Source of the DNA: Frateuria flava | GTDB taxonomy: Bacteria > Pseudomonadota > Gammaproteobacteria > Xanthomonadales > Rhodanobacteraceae | Assembly (NCBI RefSeq): GCF_017837635.1 | Contig: NZ_JAGJRS010000019.1 | Span: forward strand, 1 to 64,000 | Length of the DNA stretch: 64,000 bases | Direction of reading: 5' to 3' | Part shown: positions 55,149 to 63,944 of the stretch, piece by piece | How positions within the stretch are numbered: the stretch's first letter is position 1 | Layout: every line of letters begins with the position of its first letter | Made by a program: the position numbers and the translations under genes | The notes under the pieces: model-generated | What the model was told of the DNA's origin: nothing | Database searches by the model: none | The model's input: only the letters and a program-made list of their open reading frames with translations

Positions 55149-56272
55149 GAAGCGGTCGCGCGGCCGGATGCTGCGTTGACGGAGGTGGCTTCGGCCAGCG
55201 TCTCCAACACGGCGGTTTCCTCGACGCCCGTCACGATCTGCGCCTTGCCGATGCCGCGCCACAGGATCAGCCGCAGCGTGCCGGCGGTGTTCTTCTTGTC
55301 CAGACGCATCAGCGCCAACAGTTGCTCCGGCGCCATGCCGGCAGGCCGGGCCACCGGCAAACCGAGACGGTCGAGCAGCTGCTGCAGGCGAGCGGTGTCG
55401 GGCGCCTCGCTCATCCCTAGCCGCTCGGACAGCCGCGCGGCCAGCAGCATGCCGATGGCCACCGCCTCACCGTGCAACAGTGCGGTGTAATTGCCCGCGG
55501 TTTCCAGCGCATGTCCGAAGGTGTGGCCCAGATTCAGCAGCGCACGTTCGCCCTGTTCGGTTTCGTCGCGCGCGACCACGCCCGCCTTGTAGCGGACCTT
55601 GCGTGCGATGGCTTCGACGAGCGTGGTCGTGTGGCGGCGGACGAGGGCATCGGTGTTTGCCTCCAGCCAGGCAAAAAACGTCGCGTCGCCGATCGCCGCT
55701 CCCTTCACCACCTCGGCCAGGCCCGCGCGGTATTCGCGGTCGGGCAGGGTGGCCAGGGTGTCGATGTCAGCCACCACCGCGCGCGGCTGATGAAAGGCGC
55801 CGACGAGATTCTTGCCGGCGGGCAGGTTCACGCCGGTCTTGCCGCCGACCGAGGAGTCGACCATCGCCAGCAGCGTGGTCGGCATTTGGATGAAATCGAT
55901 GCCGCGCATCCAGCAGGCCGCGGCGAAACCGGCCAGGTCGCCGACCACGCCGCCGCCTAGCGCGATCACGCAGGCGTCGCGTGTGGCGCCTGATGTGGCG
56001 AGGGCTTCCAGTGCGCGCCCGACATTGCCGAAGGTCTTGTGCGCTTCGCCGTCATCGAGGAGGAAGCTCGACCAGTGCAATCCATCGAGCCCCTGGGCGA
56101 TCCGCTCGAGGTAGAGCGGCGCCACCGTGGTGTTGCTGACCACCAGGGCATGGCGGCCGCGCAGGCGCGCACGCCAGCGGGCACTGTCGCCGAGCAGTCC
56201 GCGGCCGATCCATACCGGGTAGCGCCGCGCGCCGAGCGCGACCTCGATCGTCTGGACGTCTGATTCGTTCAT
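55145..56272 (-). CDS. aroB: 3-dehydroquinate synthase
   Basis: The 375-residue enzyme is step two of the shikimate pathway. It shows the NAD-binding [40 protein letters not shown] and [19 protein letters not shown] with the metal-binding His. The start overlaps the aroK stop by 4 nt. The end, [10 protein letters not shown], runs into a dispersed repeat that supplies its stop codon. Confidence 0.97.
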   Translation of the reverse strand: MNESDVQTIEVALGARRYPVWIGRGLLGDSARWRARLRGRHALVVSNTTVAPLYLERIAQGLDGLHWSSFLLDDGEAHKTFGNVGRALEALATSGATRDACVIALGGGVVGDLAGFAAACWMRGIDFIQMPTTLLAMVDSSVGGKTGVNLPAGKNLVGAFHQPRAVVADIDTLATLPDREYRAGLAEVVKGAAIGDATFFAWLEANTDALVRRHTTTLVEAIARKVRYKAGVVARDETEQGERALLNLGHTFGHALETAGNYTALLHGEAVAIGMLLAARLSERLGMSEAPDTARLQQLLDRLGLPVARPAGMAPEQLLALMRLDKKNTAGTLRLILWRGIGKAQIVTGVEETAVLETLAEATSVNAASGRATAS

Positions 56273-56808
56273 GCCGCCTGTTGCCGTTGCCAATGCTGTT
56301 CGAGCAGGGCGATGCAACGCTCGCTCGCGGTCGCTACGCCTTCGTGTTCGCCCGGCAGGCGCAGGTCGGCGATCTCGCGGTAGAGCGGGCCACGGAGCTG
56401 CGCCATGGCTTCGAGCTTGCCGCGGCGGTCTTCGCCCGTCAGAAGAGGCCGTTTGGTGTCGCGCGCCAGGCGTTCGAGCTGTTGCTCCACCGTGGTGTCC
56501 AGCCACAGCACAAACCCTCGTTCGGCCAGGCGACGGCGGTTGGCCGGGTCCAGCACGGCGCCGGCGCCGGTGGCCAGCAGCACGCCGGCGCGTGCGCTGA
56601 GCGCATCGAGCAGCGCGCTCTCGCGCTGGCGGAAACCCGCCTCGCCCTCGATCTCGAACACGCAACGCACGTCCACGCCACAGTGGCGCTCGATCTCCAG
56701 GTCCAGATCCAGGAACGGCAGGCCATAATGCGCGGCGAGACGTCGACCGATCGACGTCTTGCCGGCACCGGTCGGGCCGATCAGGAACAGGTTGCAGGAG
56801 GGGTTCAT
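56269..56808 (-). CDS. aroK: Shikimate kinase
   Basis: The 179-residue enzyme phosphorylates shikimate. It starts [20 protein letters not shown], with the P-loop GPTGAGKT (11-18), and has the shikimate-binding [24 protein letters not shown] and RPLL motifs. No ribosome site lies upstream, and only 6 nt separate its start from the divergent epimerase gene. Its promoter must lie within that gene or the mRNA is leaderless. Confidence 0.96.
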   Translation of the reverse strand: MNPSCNLFLIGPTGAGKTSIGRRLAAHYGLPFLDLDLEIERHCGVDVRCVFEIEGEAGFRQRESALLDALSARAGVLLATGAGAVLDPANRRRLAERGFVLWLDTTVEQQLERLARDTKRPLLTGEDRRGKLEAMAQLRGPLYREIADLRLPGEHEGVATASERCIALLEQHWQRQQAA

Positions 56809-56814
56809 CCGCGC

Positions 56815-57660
56815 ATGCTAGCAACCACGGACGAACGCGTCTTGCTGGCCGGCTGTGGCGACGTGGGGCTGCGCGTGGCCCGCCAACTGCGCGCGCAGGG
56901 GCACGAGGTGCATGCCCTGCGTCGGCGTCCTCCGGCGGGCAGCGACGACGGTATCCACTGGCTCGCCGGCGACCTCGCCGCGCCCGCCACGCTGGATGCA
57001 CTCCCCGGCGGCGTCACCCGGCTGGTCTACCTGCCGGCGCCCGACGCACGCGATCGGGCTGCGTATGAAGCAGTCTTCCTGACGGGGTTGCGCGCCCTGC
57101 TTGCGGCGCTCGACCAGACAACGTTGCGGCGTGTGCTGTTCGTCTCCTCCAGCGCGGTCTACGGCGACCATGCCGGCGACTGGGTGGACGAGGACACGCC
57201 TGCCCGTCCACCGGGGTTCAACGGCAGCGTGCTGCTGGAGGCGGAGCGCTGGCTTGCGGACGCGCCGGTGCAGTCCACCGTACTGCGGCTGGCCGGCCTG
57301 TACGGGCCGGGACGGCTCCAGCTGATCGAGCGACTGCGGGCGGGGCTGGCACGCGTGCCGCGGGAGCAGGCGCACTGGGCCAACCGCATCCACGTCGACG
57401 ATGCGGCATCCGCCATCGCCCATCTGCTGTTGTTGCCCGACGCCGACCCGCTTTACCTGGGCGTGGACGACACGCCGCTACCCCTGGACGTCCTGTACGA
57501 CCACCTGGCCGGACTGGTGGGCGCACCGCCTCCGCCCGACGGTCCGGCGCCGGCCGGGGTGGGCAGCAAGCGGCTCAGCAACGCGCGGCTGCGGGCAAGC
57601 GGGTTCGTGCCTCGCTGGCCGGATGCGCGGTTGGGCTATGCGGCGCTGCTGGCGATGTGA
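56815..57660 (+). CDS. NAD-dependent epimerase/dehydratase-like protein
   Basis: The 281-residue product has an N-terminal Rossmann motif [16 protein letters not shown] (near residue 10), [17 protein letters not shown] with the SDR Ser and Tyr region, and [19 protein letters not shown]. It resembles the YeeZ-like sugar epimerase family, whose substrate is unknown. The ATG at 56815 has GGAGG (56797-56801) about 11 nt upstream, inside aroK on the other strand. The catalytic YxxxK is not obvious. Confidence 0.82.
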   Translation: MLATTDERVLLAGCGDVGLRVARQLRAQGHEVHALRRRPPAGSDDGIHWLAGDLAAPATLDALPGGVTRLVYLPAPDARDRAAYEAVFLTGLRALLAALDQTTLRRVLFVSSSAVYGDHAGDWVDEDTPARPPGFNGSVLLEAERWLADAPVQSTVLRLAGLYGPGRLQLIERLRAGLARVPREQAHWANRIHVDDAASAIAHLLLLPDADPLYLGVDDTPLPLDVLYDHLAGLVGAPPPPDGPAPAGVGSKRLSNARLRASGFVPRWPDARLGYAALLAM

Positions 57661-58350
57661 TGGCTTGTCTTCATCTTCCTCCCGGGATGAGAAATAGGTG
57701 AGAGGTTGGGGTTCGCGGGAAAAGGAGGGAAATCAACGCTCTGGCGTTGGTTTGTCGCAAGAATGGCCCCTCACCCCAACCCTCCCCCCGAAGGGGAGAG
57801 GGAGTCCGGCGACGCAACGCGATGCGGCAACACGGATGCCTCTTCCTCTCCCTCTCCGCTATGGGGAGAGGACCGAGGTGCGGGGCTGGGACTCGCGGGG
57901 AAGGAGAGAAGCCATCGCCCTGGCGTTGGTTCGTCGCAAGAATGGCCCCTCACCCCAACCCTCTCCCGGAGGGGAGAGGGAGTCAGGTGACGCAGCGCGA
58001 TGCGGCAACACGGATGGCGGTGCTTGTCTTCCTCTCCCCTCCGGGGAGAGGACCGAGGTGAGGGGCTGGGGCTCGCGGGGAAGGAGGCAGCCATCGCTCT
58101 GGCGTTGGTTCGTCGCAAGAATGGCCCCTCACCCCAACCCTCTCCCCGAAGGGGAGAGGGAGTCCGGTGGCGCAGCGCGATGCGGCAACACGGATGGCGG
58201 TGCTTGTCTTCCTCTCCCCTCCGGGGAGAGGACCGAGGTGAGGGGCTGGGGCTCGCGGGGAAGGAGGCAACCATCGCCCTGGCGTTGGTTCGTCGCAAGC
58301 AGGGCCCATCGCCCCGATCTTCTCCCGAAGGAAGTGAGGGCCGACAATCA
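57661..58350. repeat. Tandem array of about 179-bp repeat units
   Basis: The landmark GAATGGCCCC occurs at 57761, 57940 and 58119, and a changed copy at 58299, so units are 179-180 bp long with about 3.3 copies. Each unit has CCCTCACCCCAACCCTCTCC, a GGGGAGAGG arm that pairs with it, GATGCGGCAACACGGATG and GGGGAAGGAGG. It lies between convergent genes. Open frames across it are low-complexity artefacts. Confidence 0.88.
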
Positions 58351-59181
58351 TCAGGCGTGGGCGAGACCCGTGACGTGGCGGTCGTCGTCATACTCGACCA
58401 CGCTGTCGGCCAGCGCGGGCAGGGTGGTGAGCGCGTGGCGGCTGAGGCGTTCGAAGTGCGCGAGGAAACGCACCATCGCTTCGGCGTCCATCGCCAGCGG
58501 CGCCTTGCGCGCCAGCAGCGCTTCTTCCTGTTCGCCACGCCAGCGACGCACGACGTCCCAGCTCGGCGCCTGCAGCACGATCAGCGCATCGAGTTTGCGC
58601 CACAGCGGCTGGTAGGCGCGCAGCTGCTTGTTCACCCAATGGCGCCAGCGGCAGTCCGGGTCATCGTCGCGTTCGAGCGCGTTGACTGGCGTTTCCAGCG
58701 CCGCCTGCAACTGTGGTCGCAGGCCCAGCGCCCAGCCTTCCAGGATCACCAGCTTCGGCGGGCGCGCGACCTTGGGCCAGCGCGACGGCGGTACGCGGGT
58801 ATCGCGGCCCTTGTCGAAGCGCGGCCAGGTCACCGGCAGCTTCTCCGAGGCCTGCGGCAGCGCGGCCAGCACCGAGAGCAGCAGCTCGATCTCGTGCGTG
58901 CCCGGCACGCCGCGCGTGCGCAGCAGCGGATGCACCTCGCGCGCCAGCGTCTCGCGTTCGCTGCGTGGGTAGTAGAAGTCGTCCAGCGTGAGCACGTCGG
59001 TCGGCCAGCCGCGGCTCTCCGCCTCGGCCTTCATCACCCGCGCGAGCGTGCTTTTGCCACTGCCCTGCAGGCCGGACAGGCCCAGGATGTAGGGGCGGCG
59101 TGAACGCGCAATGCGGCCGGCATAGTGATCCAGAAGGTGGCCGGCGAGGGCGACGTTCTGCGTGCTAGCATCGTTGGTCAT
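58351..59181 (-). CDS. P-loop kinase of the D-glycerate 3-kinase type
   Basis: The 276-residue product has the P-loop GLSGLQGSGKST (34-45), TLDDFYYPRSERETLA, VHPLLRTRGVPGTHEIELLL and a WRGEQEE motif. It matches the plant-type glycerate kinase/YfhP-like family of the PRK group, which may phosphorylate D-glycerate. The substrate is inferred from family only. Start 59181 is divergent from pdxH by 39 nt. Confidence 0.82.
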   Translation of the reverse strand: MTNDASTQNVALAGHLLDHYAGRIARSRRPYILGLSGLQGSGKSTLARVMKAEAESRGWPTDVLTLDDFYYPRSERETLAREVHPLLRTRGVPGTHEIELLLSVLAALPQASEKLPVTWPRFDKGRDTRVPPSRWPKVARPPKLVILEGWALGLRPQLQAALETPVNALERDDDPDCRWRHWVNKQLRAYQPLWRKLDALIVLQAPSWDVVRRWRGEQEEALLARKAPLAMDAEAMVRFLAHFERLSRHALTTLPALADSVVEYDDDRHVTGLAHA

Positions 59182-59220
59182 CCGCGCATGATGGCGCGGC
59201 GCCGCCACGATGCAAGAGTC

Positions 59221-59808
59221 ATGCTCAAACGCGAGATCCTGGACACCTTCCGCGGCCTGCTCGACGAGGCCACCACCGGCGGCGACCCCGAACCCACCGC
59301 GATGAACCTGGCGACCGCCGATGCGGCCGGTCGGGTCAGCTCGCGCATCGTGCTGCTCAAGGGCGCCGACGAGCGCGGCTTCCGCTTCTTCACCAACTAC
59401 GAAAGCGACAAGGGCGTGCAGCTCGACGCGCATCCGCAGGTCGCGCTCAACTTCCACTGGAAGCACCTGCGCCAGGGCGTGCAGGTGCGCGTCGAGGGCG
59501 CGGCACGCAAGCTGCTGGCGGAGGAGTCGGACGCCTATTTCGCCAGCCGCGCGCGCGGTAGCCAGATCGGCGCCTGGGCGTCGTTGCAGTCGCAGACGCT
59601 GCCGGATCGCGAAACGTTCGAGCAGCGCTTCGCCCGTTGCGAGAAGGAATACGAGGGACGCGACGTGCCGCGCCCGCCGCACTGGGGCGGCTTCGTGGTG
59701 GAGCCGGACATGATCGAGTTCTGGTACGGCGCACAGTTCCGCCTGCACGAGCGTGTGCGCTGGAGCCGCCACGGCCAGACCTGGACCAGCCGGCTGCTCT
59801 ATCCGTGA
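59221..59808 (+). CDS. pdxH: Pyridoxamine 5'-phosphate oxidase
   Basis: The 195-residue FMN enzyme oxidises pyridoxamine or pyridoxine phosphate to pyridoxal phosphate. It contains AMNLATADAAGRVSSRIVLL, FRFFTNYESDKGVQLDAHPQ, SQIGAWASLQSQTL and an end RLHERVRW...LLYP. These are the FMN- and PLP-binding blocks. The ATG at 59221 is chosen because it begins the first helix. Longer in-frame starts exist (for example 59185) but are not like the family. The stop overlaps yjbQ. Confidence 0.95.
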   Translation: MLKREILDTFRGLLDEATTGGDPEPTAMNLATADAAGRVSSRIVLLKGADERGFRFFTNYESDKGVQLDAHPQVALNFHWKHLRQGVQVRVEGAARKLLAEESDAYFASRARGSQIGAWASLQSQTLPDRETFEQRFARCEKEYEGRDVPRPPHWGGFVVEPDMIEFWYGAQFRLHERVRWSRHGQTWTSRLLYP

Positions 59809-60245
59809 GCCACGCCCAGCCCGCGCCGCACGTCGGCCAGAACGGTTTCTCCGTGCACACGCGTGGCCGTGGCTTTTGCGAAATCACCGTCAAGGTGGCC
59901 GAGGCGATCGCCGCCAGCCACGTGCAGACGGGCATCGCCCATGTCTTCGTCCTGCACACCAGCTGCTCGCTGCTGATTTGCGAGAACGCCGACCCGACCG
60001 TGCGCGACGACCTGGAGCGCTGGTTTTCGCGCGTCGTTCCCGATGGCGAGCCATTGTTCGAGCACGACGCCGAGGGCCCGGACGACATGCCGGCCCACGT
60101 GCGCTCGATCCTCACCGGCGTGAGCCTCACCGTGCCGGTGCACGGCGGCAAGCCGCAGCTGGGCACTTGGCAGGGCATCTACCTGTGGGAACACCGCCGC
60201 GAGCCGCACCAGCGCCGGGTCTCGGTGACCGTGCTGGGCCATTGA
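59805..60245 (+). CDS. yjbQ: YjbQ family protein (UPF0047)
   Basis: The 146-residue product begins MSHAQPAPHVGQNGFSVHTR and has the signature VFVLHTSCSLLICENADPTV and GTWQGIYLWEHRR. Members have weak thiamine-phosphate synthase activity in other bacteria; the true role is unsure. GTG at 59805 overlaps the pdxH stop (GTGA). The stop shares its A with the next start (TGATG). Confidence 0.93.
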   Translation: MSHAQPAPHVGQNGFSVHTRGRGFCEITVKVAEAIAASHVQTGIAHVFVLHTSCSLLICENADPTVRDDLERWFSRVVPDGEPLFEHDAEGPDDMPAHVRSILTGVSLTVPVHGGKPQLGTWQGIYLWEHRREPHQRRVSVTVLGH

Positions 60246-61045
60246 TGGACGGCTTCCCGCAGCGCATCGTCTGCCTGACCGAAGAGCCGACCGAAGTGCT
60301 CTACGCGCTGGGCGAGGAGCACCGCATCGTCGGCATTTCCGGCTTTACCGTGCGACCGCCGCGGGCGCGCAAGGAAAAGCCCAAGGTCTCGGCATTCACC
60401 AGCGCGAAGATCGGCGAGATCCTGAGGCTGGAGCCGGACCTGGCGATCGGCTTTTCCGACATCCAGGCGGACATCGCGCGCGAGCTCATCAAGGCGGGCG
60501 TGGAGGTGTGGATCAGCAACCACCGCAGCGTGGACGGGATCCTGGCCTACATTCGCCGGCTGGGGGCGATGGTCGGGGCCCACGAAAAGGCGGAGGCCTA
60601 CGCGGCCCGCGCGGAGGCGCACATCGCGCAGGTGCGTGCGGCCGCGGCACAGCTGCCGCGCCGGCCAAAGGTGTACTTCGAGGAATGGGACGAGCCGATT
60701 ATCACCGGGATCCGCTGGGTGGCGGAGCTGATCGGTATCGCCGGCGGCGAGGACGCGTTTCCCGAACTGGCGCGGGAGCCGCTGGCGAAGCAGCGGATCC
60801 TGGCCGATGGCGCGGAAGTCGTGCGCCGCGCGCCCGACATCATCCTCGGCTCCTGGTGCGGCAAGCGCTTCCGGCCGGAGAAGGTCGCGGCACGGCCAGG
60901 TTGGGATGCGATTCCGGCGGTGCGCGACGGCGAGCTGCACGAGGTCAAGTCGCCGATCATCCTGCAACCCGGGCCGGCGGCGCTGTTCGATGGGCTGGCC
61001 GAAATGGACCGCATCATCGCAGCCTGGGCTCGCCGCGCCGTGTAG
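60245..61045 (+). CDS. BtuF-like metal/cobalamin-binding protein without signal peptide
   Basis: The 266-residue product has the helical-backbone metal receptor fold of class III ABC binding proteins: RIVCLTEEPTEVLYALGEEH, then VSAFTSAKIGEILRLEPDLA and PDIILGSWCGKRFRPEKVAA. Periplasmic relatives bind vitamin B12 or iron-siderophores. Here there is no signal peptide: the fold begins at residue 7, and the coupled ATG leaves no room upstream. It is probably cytoplasmic, or the start is unrecognised. No ABC transporter is nearby. Confidence 0.82.
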   Translation: MDGFPQRIVCLTEEPTEVLYALGEEHRIVGISGFTVRPPRARKEKPKVSAFTSAKIGEILRLEPDLAIGFSDIQADIARELIKAGVEVWISNHRSVDGILAYIRRLGAMVGAHEKAEAYAARAEAHIAQVRAAAAQLPRRPKVYFEEWDEPIITGIRWVAELIGIAGGEDAFPELAREPLAKQRILADGAEVVRRAPDIILGSWCGKRFRPEKVAARPGWDAIPAVRDGELHEVKSPIILQPGPAALFDGLAEMDRIIAAWARRAV

Positions 61046-61094
61046 GAGCGCATGTGCGCGACCGTGCACCTCACGGTCCCGCACAAGTGCGCTC
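61046..61094. terminator. Long REP-like hairpin between convergent genes
   Basis: Stems 61046-61052/61088-61094, 61053-61058/61080-61085 and 61060-61066/61072-61078 stack into 20 bp with a 2-nt bulge and one C-C mismatch, around a 5-nt loop. The next bases are TTTCAG. TAGGAGCGCATGTGCGCG resembles REP sequences of Pseudomonas and Xanthomonas relatives. It ends both the BtuF-like gene and yggT. Confidence 0.75.
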
Positions 61095-61112
61095 TTTCAG
61101 TGGACTGGATGC

Positions 61113-61688
61113 CTAGAACCCGCGCGCCAGCTGGTTGCCCCAGTCGAACAGCGGCGCCGCGATGAGGATGCGGGCGAGCAGCAGGCCGATCATCACCACT
61201 GCCGGTGAGAAGTCGAGCATGCCCACCACCAGCTTGCCGCGCAGTGGCTTGAGCAGCGGGTCGACGATGCCCTCCACCAGTCGAAGCACGGGATGGTAGG
61301 TGTCTGCGGCGAACATGCTCAGCAGCGACCAGCCGAACACCAGCACCAGGTAGAACAGCAGCACGAAGTCGAGCAGGTCGGCCAGCGCCAGCACCAGCAG
61401 GCCGGCCACGTGCGGCAAGGTGCCGACCAGCGCGAACAGCACCACGCGCTTGATGAGCATCACCAGGTAGCAGACCAGCAGCGCGGCCAGGTTGAGCCGG
61501 CGCCAGTTCGGCAGCACGCGCCGGATCGGCGCCAGTACCGGGTTGGTGTAGCGGTAAACAAACTGGCTGATGGGATTGCGGAAGTCGGCACGTCCGGCTT
61601 CGGCCAGCAGCCTCAGCACGAACAGCGTGGCGATCACATCGAAGGCGATTTCCAGCAGCAGCGAAAGCGCGTTCAGCAGGTAGATCAC
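61113..61688 (-). CDS. yggT: YggT family membrane protein
   Basis: The 191-residue product has two YggT repeats with four hydrophobic segments in all. It contains FRNPISQFVYRYTNPVLAPI and HPVLRLVEGIVDPLLKPLR, one in each half. It is a conserved integral membrane protein, linked to cell-division or osmotic functions in other bacteria; the role is not certain. The start is GTG at 61688, overlapping the proC stop by 4 nt. Confidence 0.93.
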   Translation of the reverse strand: MIYLLNALSLLLEIAFDVIATLFVLRLLAEAGRADFRNPISQFVYRYTNPVLAPIRRVLPNWRRLNLAALLVCYLVMLIKRVVLFALVGTLPHVAGLLVLALADLLDFVLLFYLVLVFGWSLLSMFAADTYHPVLRLVEGIVDPLLKPLRGKLVVGMLDFSPAVVMIGLLLARILIAAPLFDWGNQLARGF

Positions 61689-62518
61689 GGGCGTGGCTCC
61701 TTGGCATCCAGTTCGTCAGCCAGCTCCGCTCCACGGCGGGTGGCGGCGGCCACGGCGCGGGCGGCGATGCGCGGCAGGCCGTCGGCGGCGAAGCTTTCCA
61801 GCGCCGCCTGGGTGGTGCCGTTGGGCGAGGTCACCCGCCGCCGCAGCTCGCCCGGCGCTTCGCCGCTCTCCACCAGCATCCGGCCGGCGCCCAGACAGGT
61901 CTGCGCGGCCAGGGCGCGGGCGGTCTCGCGGGGAAGGCCCTGCGCGACCGCGGCGTCCTCCAGCGCCTCGACCAGTGCGAAAAAGTAGGCCGGGCCGGAG
62001 CCGGACAGGCCGGTCACCGTGTCCATCAGCGCCTCGTCGTCGATCCAGCGGGTGATGCCGACTGCGTCGAGGATGTGCTGCGCCTGCGCCTTCTGCGGCG
62101 GGCTGACCCGGGCGTTGGCGCACAGGCCGGTCGCGCCCGCGCCGATCAACGAAGGCGTGTTGGGCATGCAGCGCACGATCGGCAGGTGGGCGCCGAACCA
62201 GCGTTCGAGCTGGTCCAGCCGTACCCCGGCGGCGATCGAGATCACCAGCGGGCGCTGGCGCTGCAGCACGTCGCGCAGTTCCGCCTGCAACGCCGGCATG
62301 ATCTGCGGCTTGACCGCCAGCAGCAGGATTTCCGCGTCTTCGGCGGCCAGCCGGTTCTCGGCGAAGGTCGTCACGCCGAACTCGCGGGCGAGCGCCTCGC
62401 GCGCCTGCGCCTGCGGCTCGGCCACGCGGATGGACGAGGCCGAGGCGCCGGTCTTGAGCAGGCCGCCGATCAGGCTGCGCGCCATGTTGCCGCCGCCGAT
62501 GAAGGCAAGTCGTGTCAT
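61685..62518 (-). CDS. proC: Pyrroline-5-carboxylate reductase
   Basis: The 277-residue enzyme makes the last step of proline synthesis. It begins MTRLAFIGGGNMARSLIGGL, with the Rossmann Gly motif, and has VRCMPNTPSLIGAGATGL and the signature DTVTGLSGSGPAYFFALVEA, plus RRRVTSPNGTTQAALE. AAGGGA supports the ATG at 62518. It forms an operon with yggT. Confidence 0.97.
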   Translation of the reverse strand: MTRLAFIGGGNMARSLIGGLLKTGASASSIRVAEPQAQAREALAREFGVTTFAENRLAAEDAEILLLAVKPQIMPALQAELRDVLQRQRPLVISIAAGVRLDQLERWFGAHLPIVRCMPNTPSLIGAGATGLCANARVSPPQKAQAQHILDAVGITRWIDDEALMDTVTGLSGSGPAYFFALVEALEDAAVAQGLPRETARALAAQTCLGAGRMLVESGEAPGELRRRVTSPNGTTQAALESFAADGLPRIAARAVAAATRRGAELADELDAKEPRP

Positions 62519-62873
62519 GCCGGTCCCTTGGGTTGTGGGGCCCGATACCTTAACCCGAAGCGGCCGGGCGGGTGACAAGGCCCGCCCAACCCCTTGGGGA
62601 ACGCAGCTGTGCGCGACCGCCGTGTCCGGTCGAGCGCAGGAGAGGCGCTGCGACAACGGACAGGAAACCGGTGGGAAGCCATCGCAGTTTCCGCATTGGG
62701 AGGCGCCAACCCACTGGTCGCAAAGCCATTCGCGCGAGTAGTATCGGCTCGTTGCGAGGGGGTTGTCGGATGGCCGGCTCGAAGGCGACGGAGCGTGCGC
62801 GAGCGCGCGACCGGGCGGTCCCCTGCGCAGTACCGCTATTCATCCAGACGAACGTTTTAAGGGGAAACGCCCG
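62519..62873. other. Divergent intergenic region between proC and pilT
   Basis: The 355 nt hold a GC hairpin (62566-62572 with 62581-62587) and no gene that I can support. The usual yggS gene, expected between proC and pilT, is absent. No good promoter for either gene could be fixed. A GTAGTATCGGC near 62737 is the only -10-like candidate. Confidence 0.6.
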
Positions 62874-63911
62874 ATGGACATCGCCGAACTGTTGGCCTTT
62901 TCGGTCAAGAACAAGGCCTCGGACCTGCATCTTTCGGCCGGCCTGCCGCCGATGATCCGCGTGGACGGCGACGTGCGCCGCATCAACATCCCGCCGCTGG
63001 AACACAAGCAGGTCCACTCGCTGATCTACGACATCATGTCGGACAAGCAGCGGCGCGACTACGAGGAGTTCTACGAGACCGACTTCTCCTTCGAGATCCC
63101 GGGCCTGGCGCGTTTCCGCGTCAACGCGTTCAACCAGAACCGTGGCGCCGGTGCGGTGTTCCGTACCATTCCGTCCGAAGTGCTGACGCTGGAAGACCTC
63201 GGCGCGCCGCGCATCTTCCGCGAACTGATCGAGCAGCCGCAGGGCCTGATCCTGGTGACCGGCCCGACCGGCTCGGGCAAGTCGACCACGCTGGCGGCGA
63301 TGGTCGACCACATCAACAAGAACGAATACGGGCACATGCTCACGGTCGAGGATCCGATCGAGTTCGTGCACACCTCGCAGAAGTGCCTGGTCAACCAGCG
63401 CGAGGTGCATCGCGACACGCACGGCTTCAACGAGGCGCTGCGCTCGGCGCTGCGCGAGGACCCCGACTACATCCTGGTCGGTGAGTTGCGCGACCTGGAG
63501 ACCATCCGCCTGGCGCTGACCGCCGCGGAAACCGGCCACCTGGTGTTCGGCACCCTGCACACCAGCTCGGCCGCCAAGACCATCGACCGCATCATCGACG
63601 TGTTTCCTTCCGGCGAAAAGCCGATGGTGCGCTCCATGCTGTCCGAGTCGCTGCGCGCGGTGATCTCGCAGACGCTGCTCAAGAAAGTCGGCGGCGGGCG
63701 TATTGCGGCGCACGAGATCATGATCGGCATCCCCGCCATCCGCAACCTGATCCGCGAGGACAAGGTCGCGCAGATGTACTCCTCCATCCAGACCGGCCAG
63801 CAGTACGGCATGCAGACGCTGGACCAGAATCTGCAGGACCTGGTCAAGCGTGGCCTGATCGCGCGGCAGGAGGCGATCGGCTATGCCAAGAACAAGGATG
63901 TGTTCAAGTAA
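62874..63911 (+). CDS. pilT: Type IV pilus retraction ATPase PilT
   Basis: The 345-residue protein begins MDIAELLAFSVKNKASDLHL. It has Walker A GPTGSGKST (around 130-138), the Asp box TVEDPIEFVH, Walker B ILVGELRDLETIRLALTAAE with the HLVFGTLHTSSA His box, and the C-terminal AIRNLIREDKVAQMYS of PilT. It powers pilus retraction and twitching. AAGGGGA lies before the ATG. A second retraction ATPase gene, pilU, usually follows, but the window ends first. Confidence 0.97.
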   Translation: MDIAELLAFSVKNKASDLHLSAGLPPMIRVDGDVRRINIPPLEHKQVHSLIYDIMSDKQRRDYEEFYETDFSFEIPGLARFRVNAFNQNRGAGAVFRTIPSEVLTLEDLGAPRIFRELIEQPQGLILVTGPTGSGKSTTLAAMVDHINKNEYGHMLTVEDPIEFVHTSQKCLVNQREVHRDTHGFNEALRSALREDPDYILVGELRDLETIRLALTAAETGHLVFGTLHTSSAAKTIDRIIDVFPSGEKPMVRSMLSESLRAVISQTLLKKVGGGRIAAHEIMIGIPAIRNLIREDKVAQMYSSIQTGQQYGMQTLDQNLQDLVKRGLIARQEAIGYAKNKDVFK

Positions 63912-63912
63912 G

Positions 63913-63944
63913 GCCGGAAATGGGAAATCGGGAATAGGGAATCG
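63913..63944. repeat. GGGAATCGGGAATAGGG repeat after pilT
   Basis: Three GGGAA(A)T-type words follow one another at 63922-63944, ending GGGAATCG. The words match the repeat arms at 8807-8848. It fits the same dispersed family. Bases 63945-64000 show no gene. Confidence 0.55.

Noticed and set aside
57698-58615. Open frames across the 179-bp repeat array
   Set aside because: They are low-complexity, repeat in every frame and have no family match. The array is non-coding.
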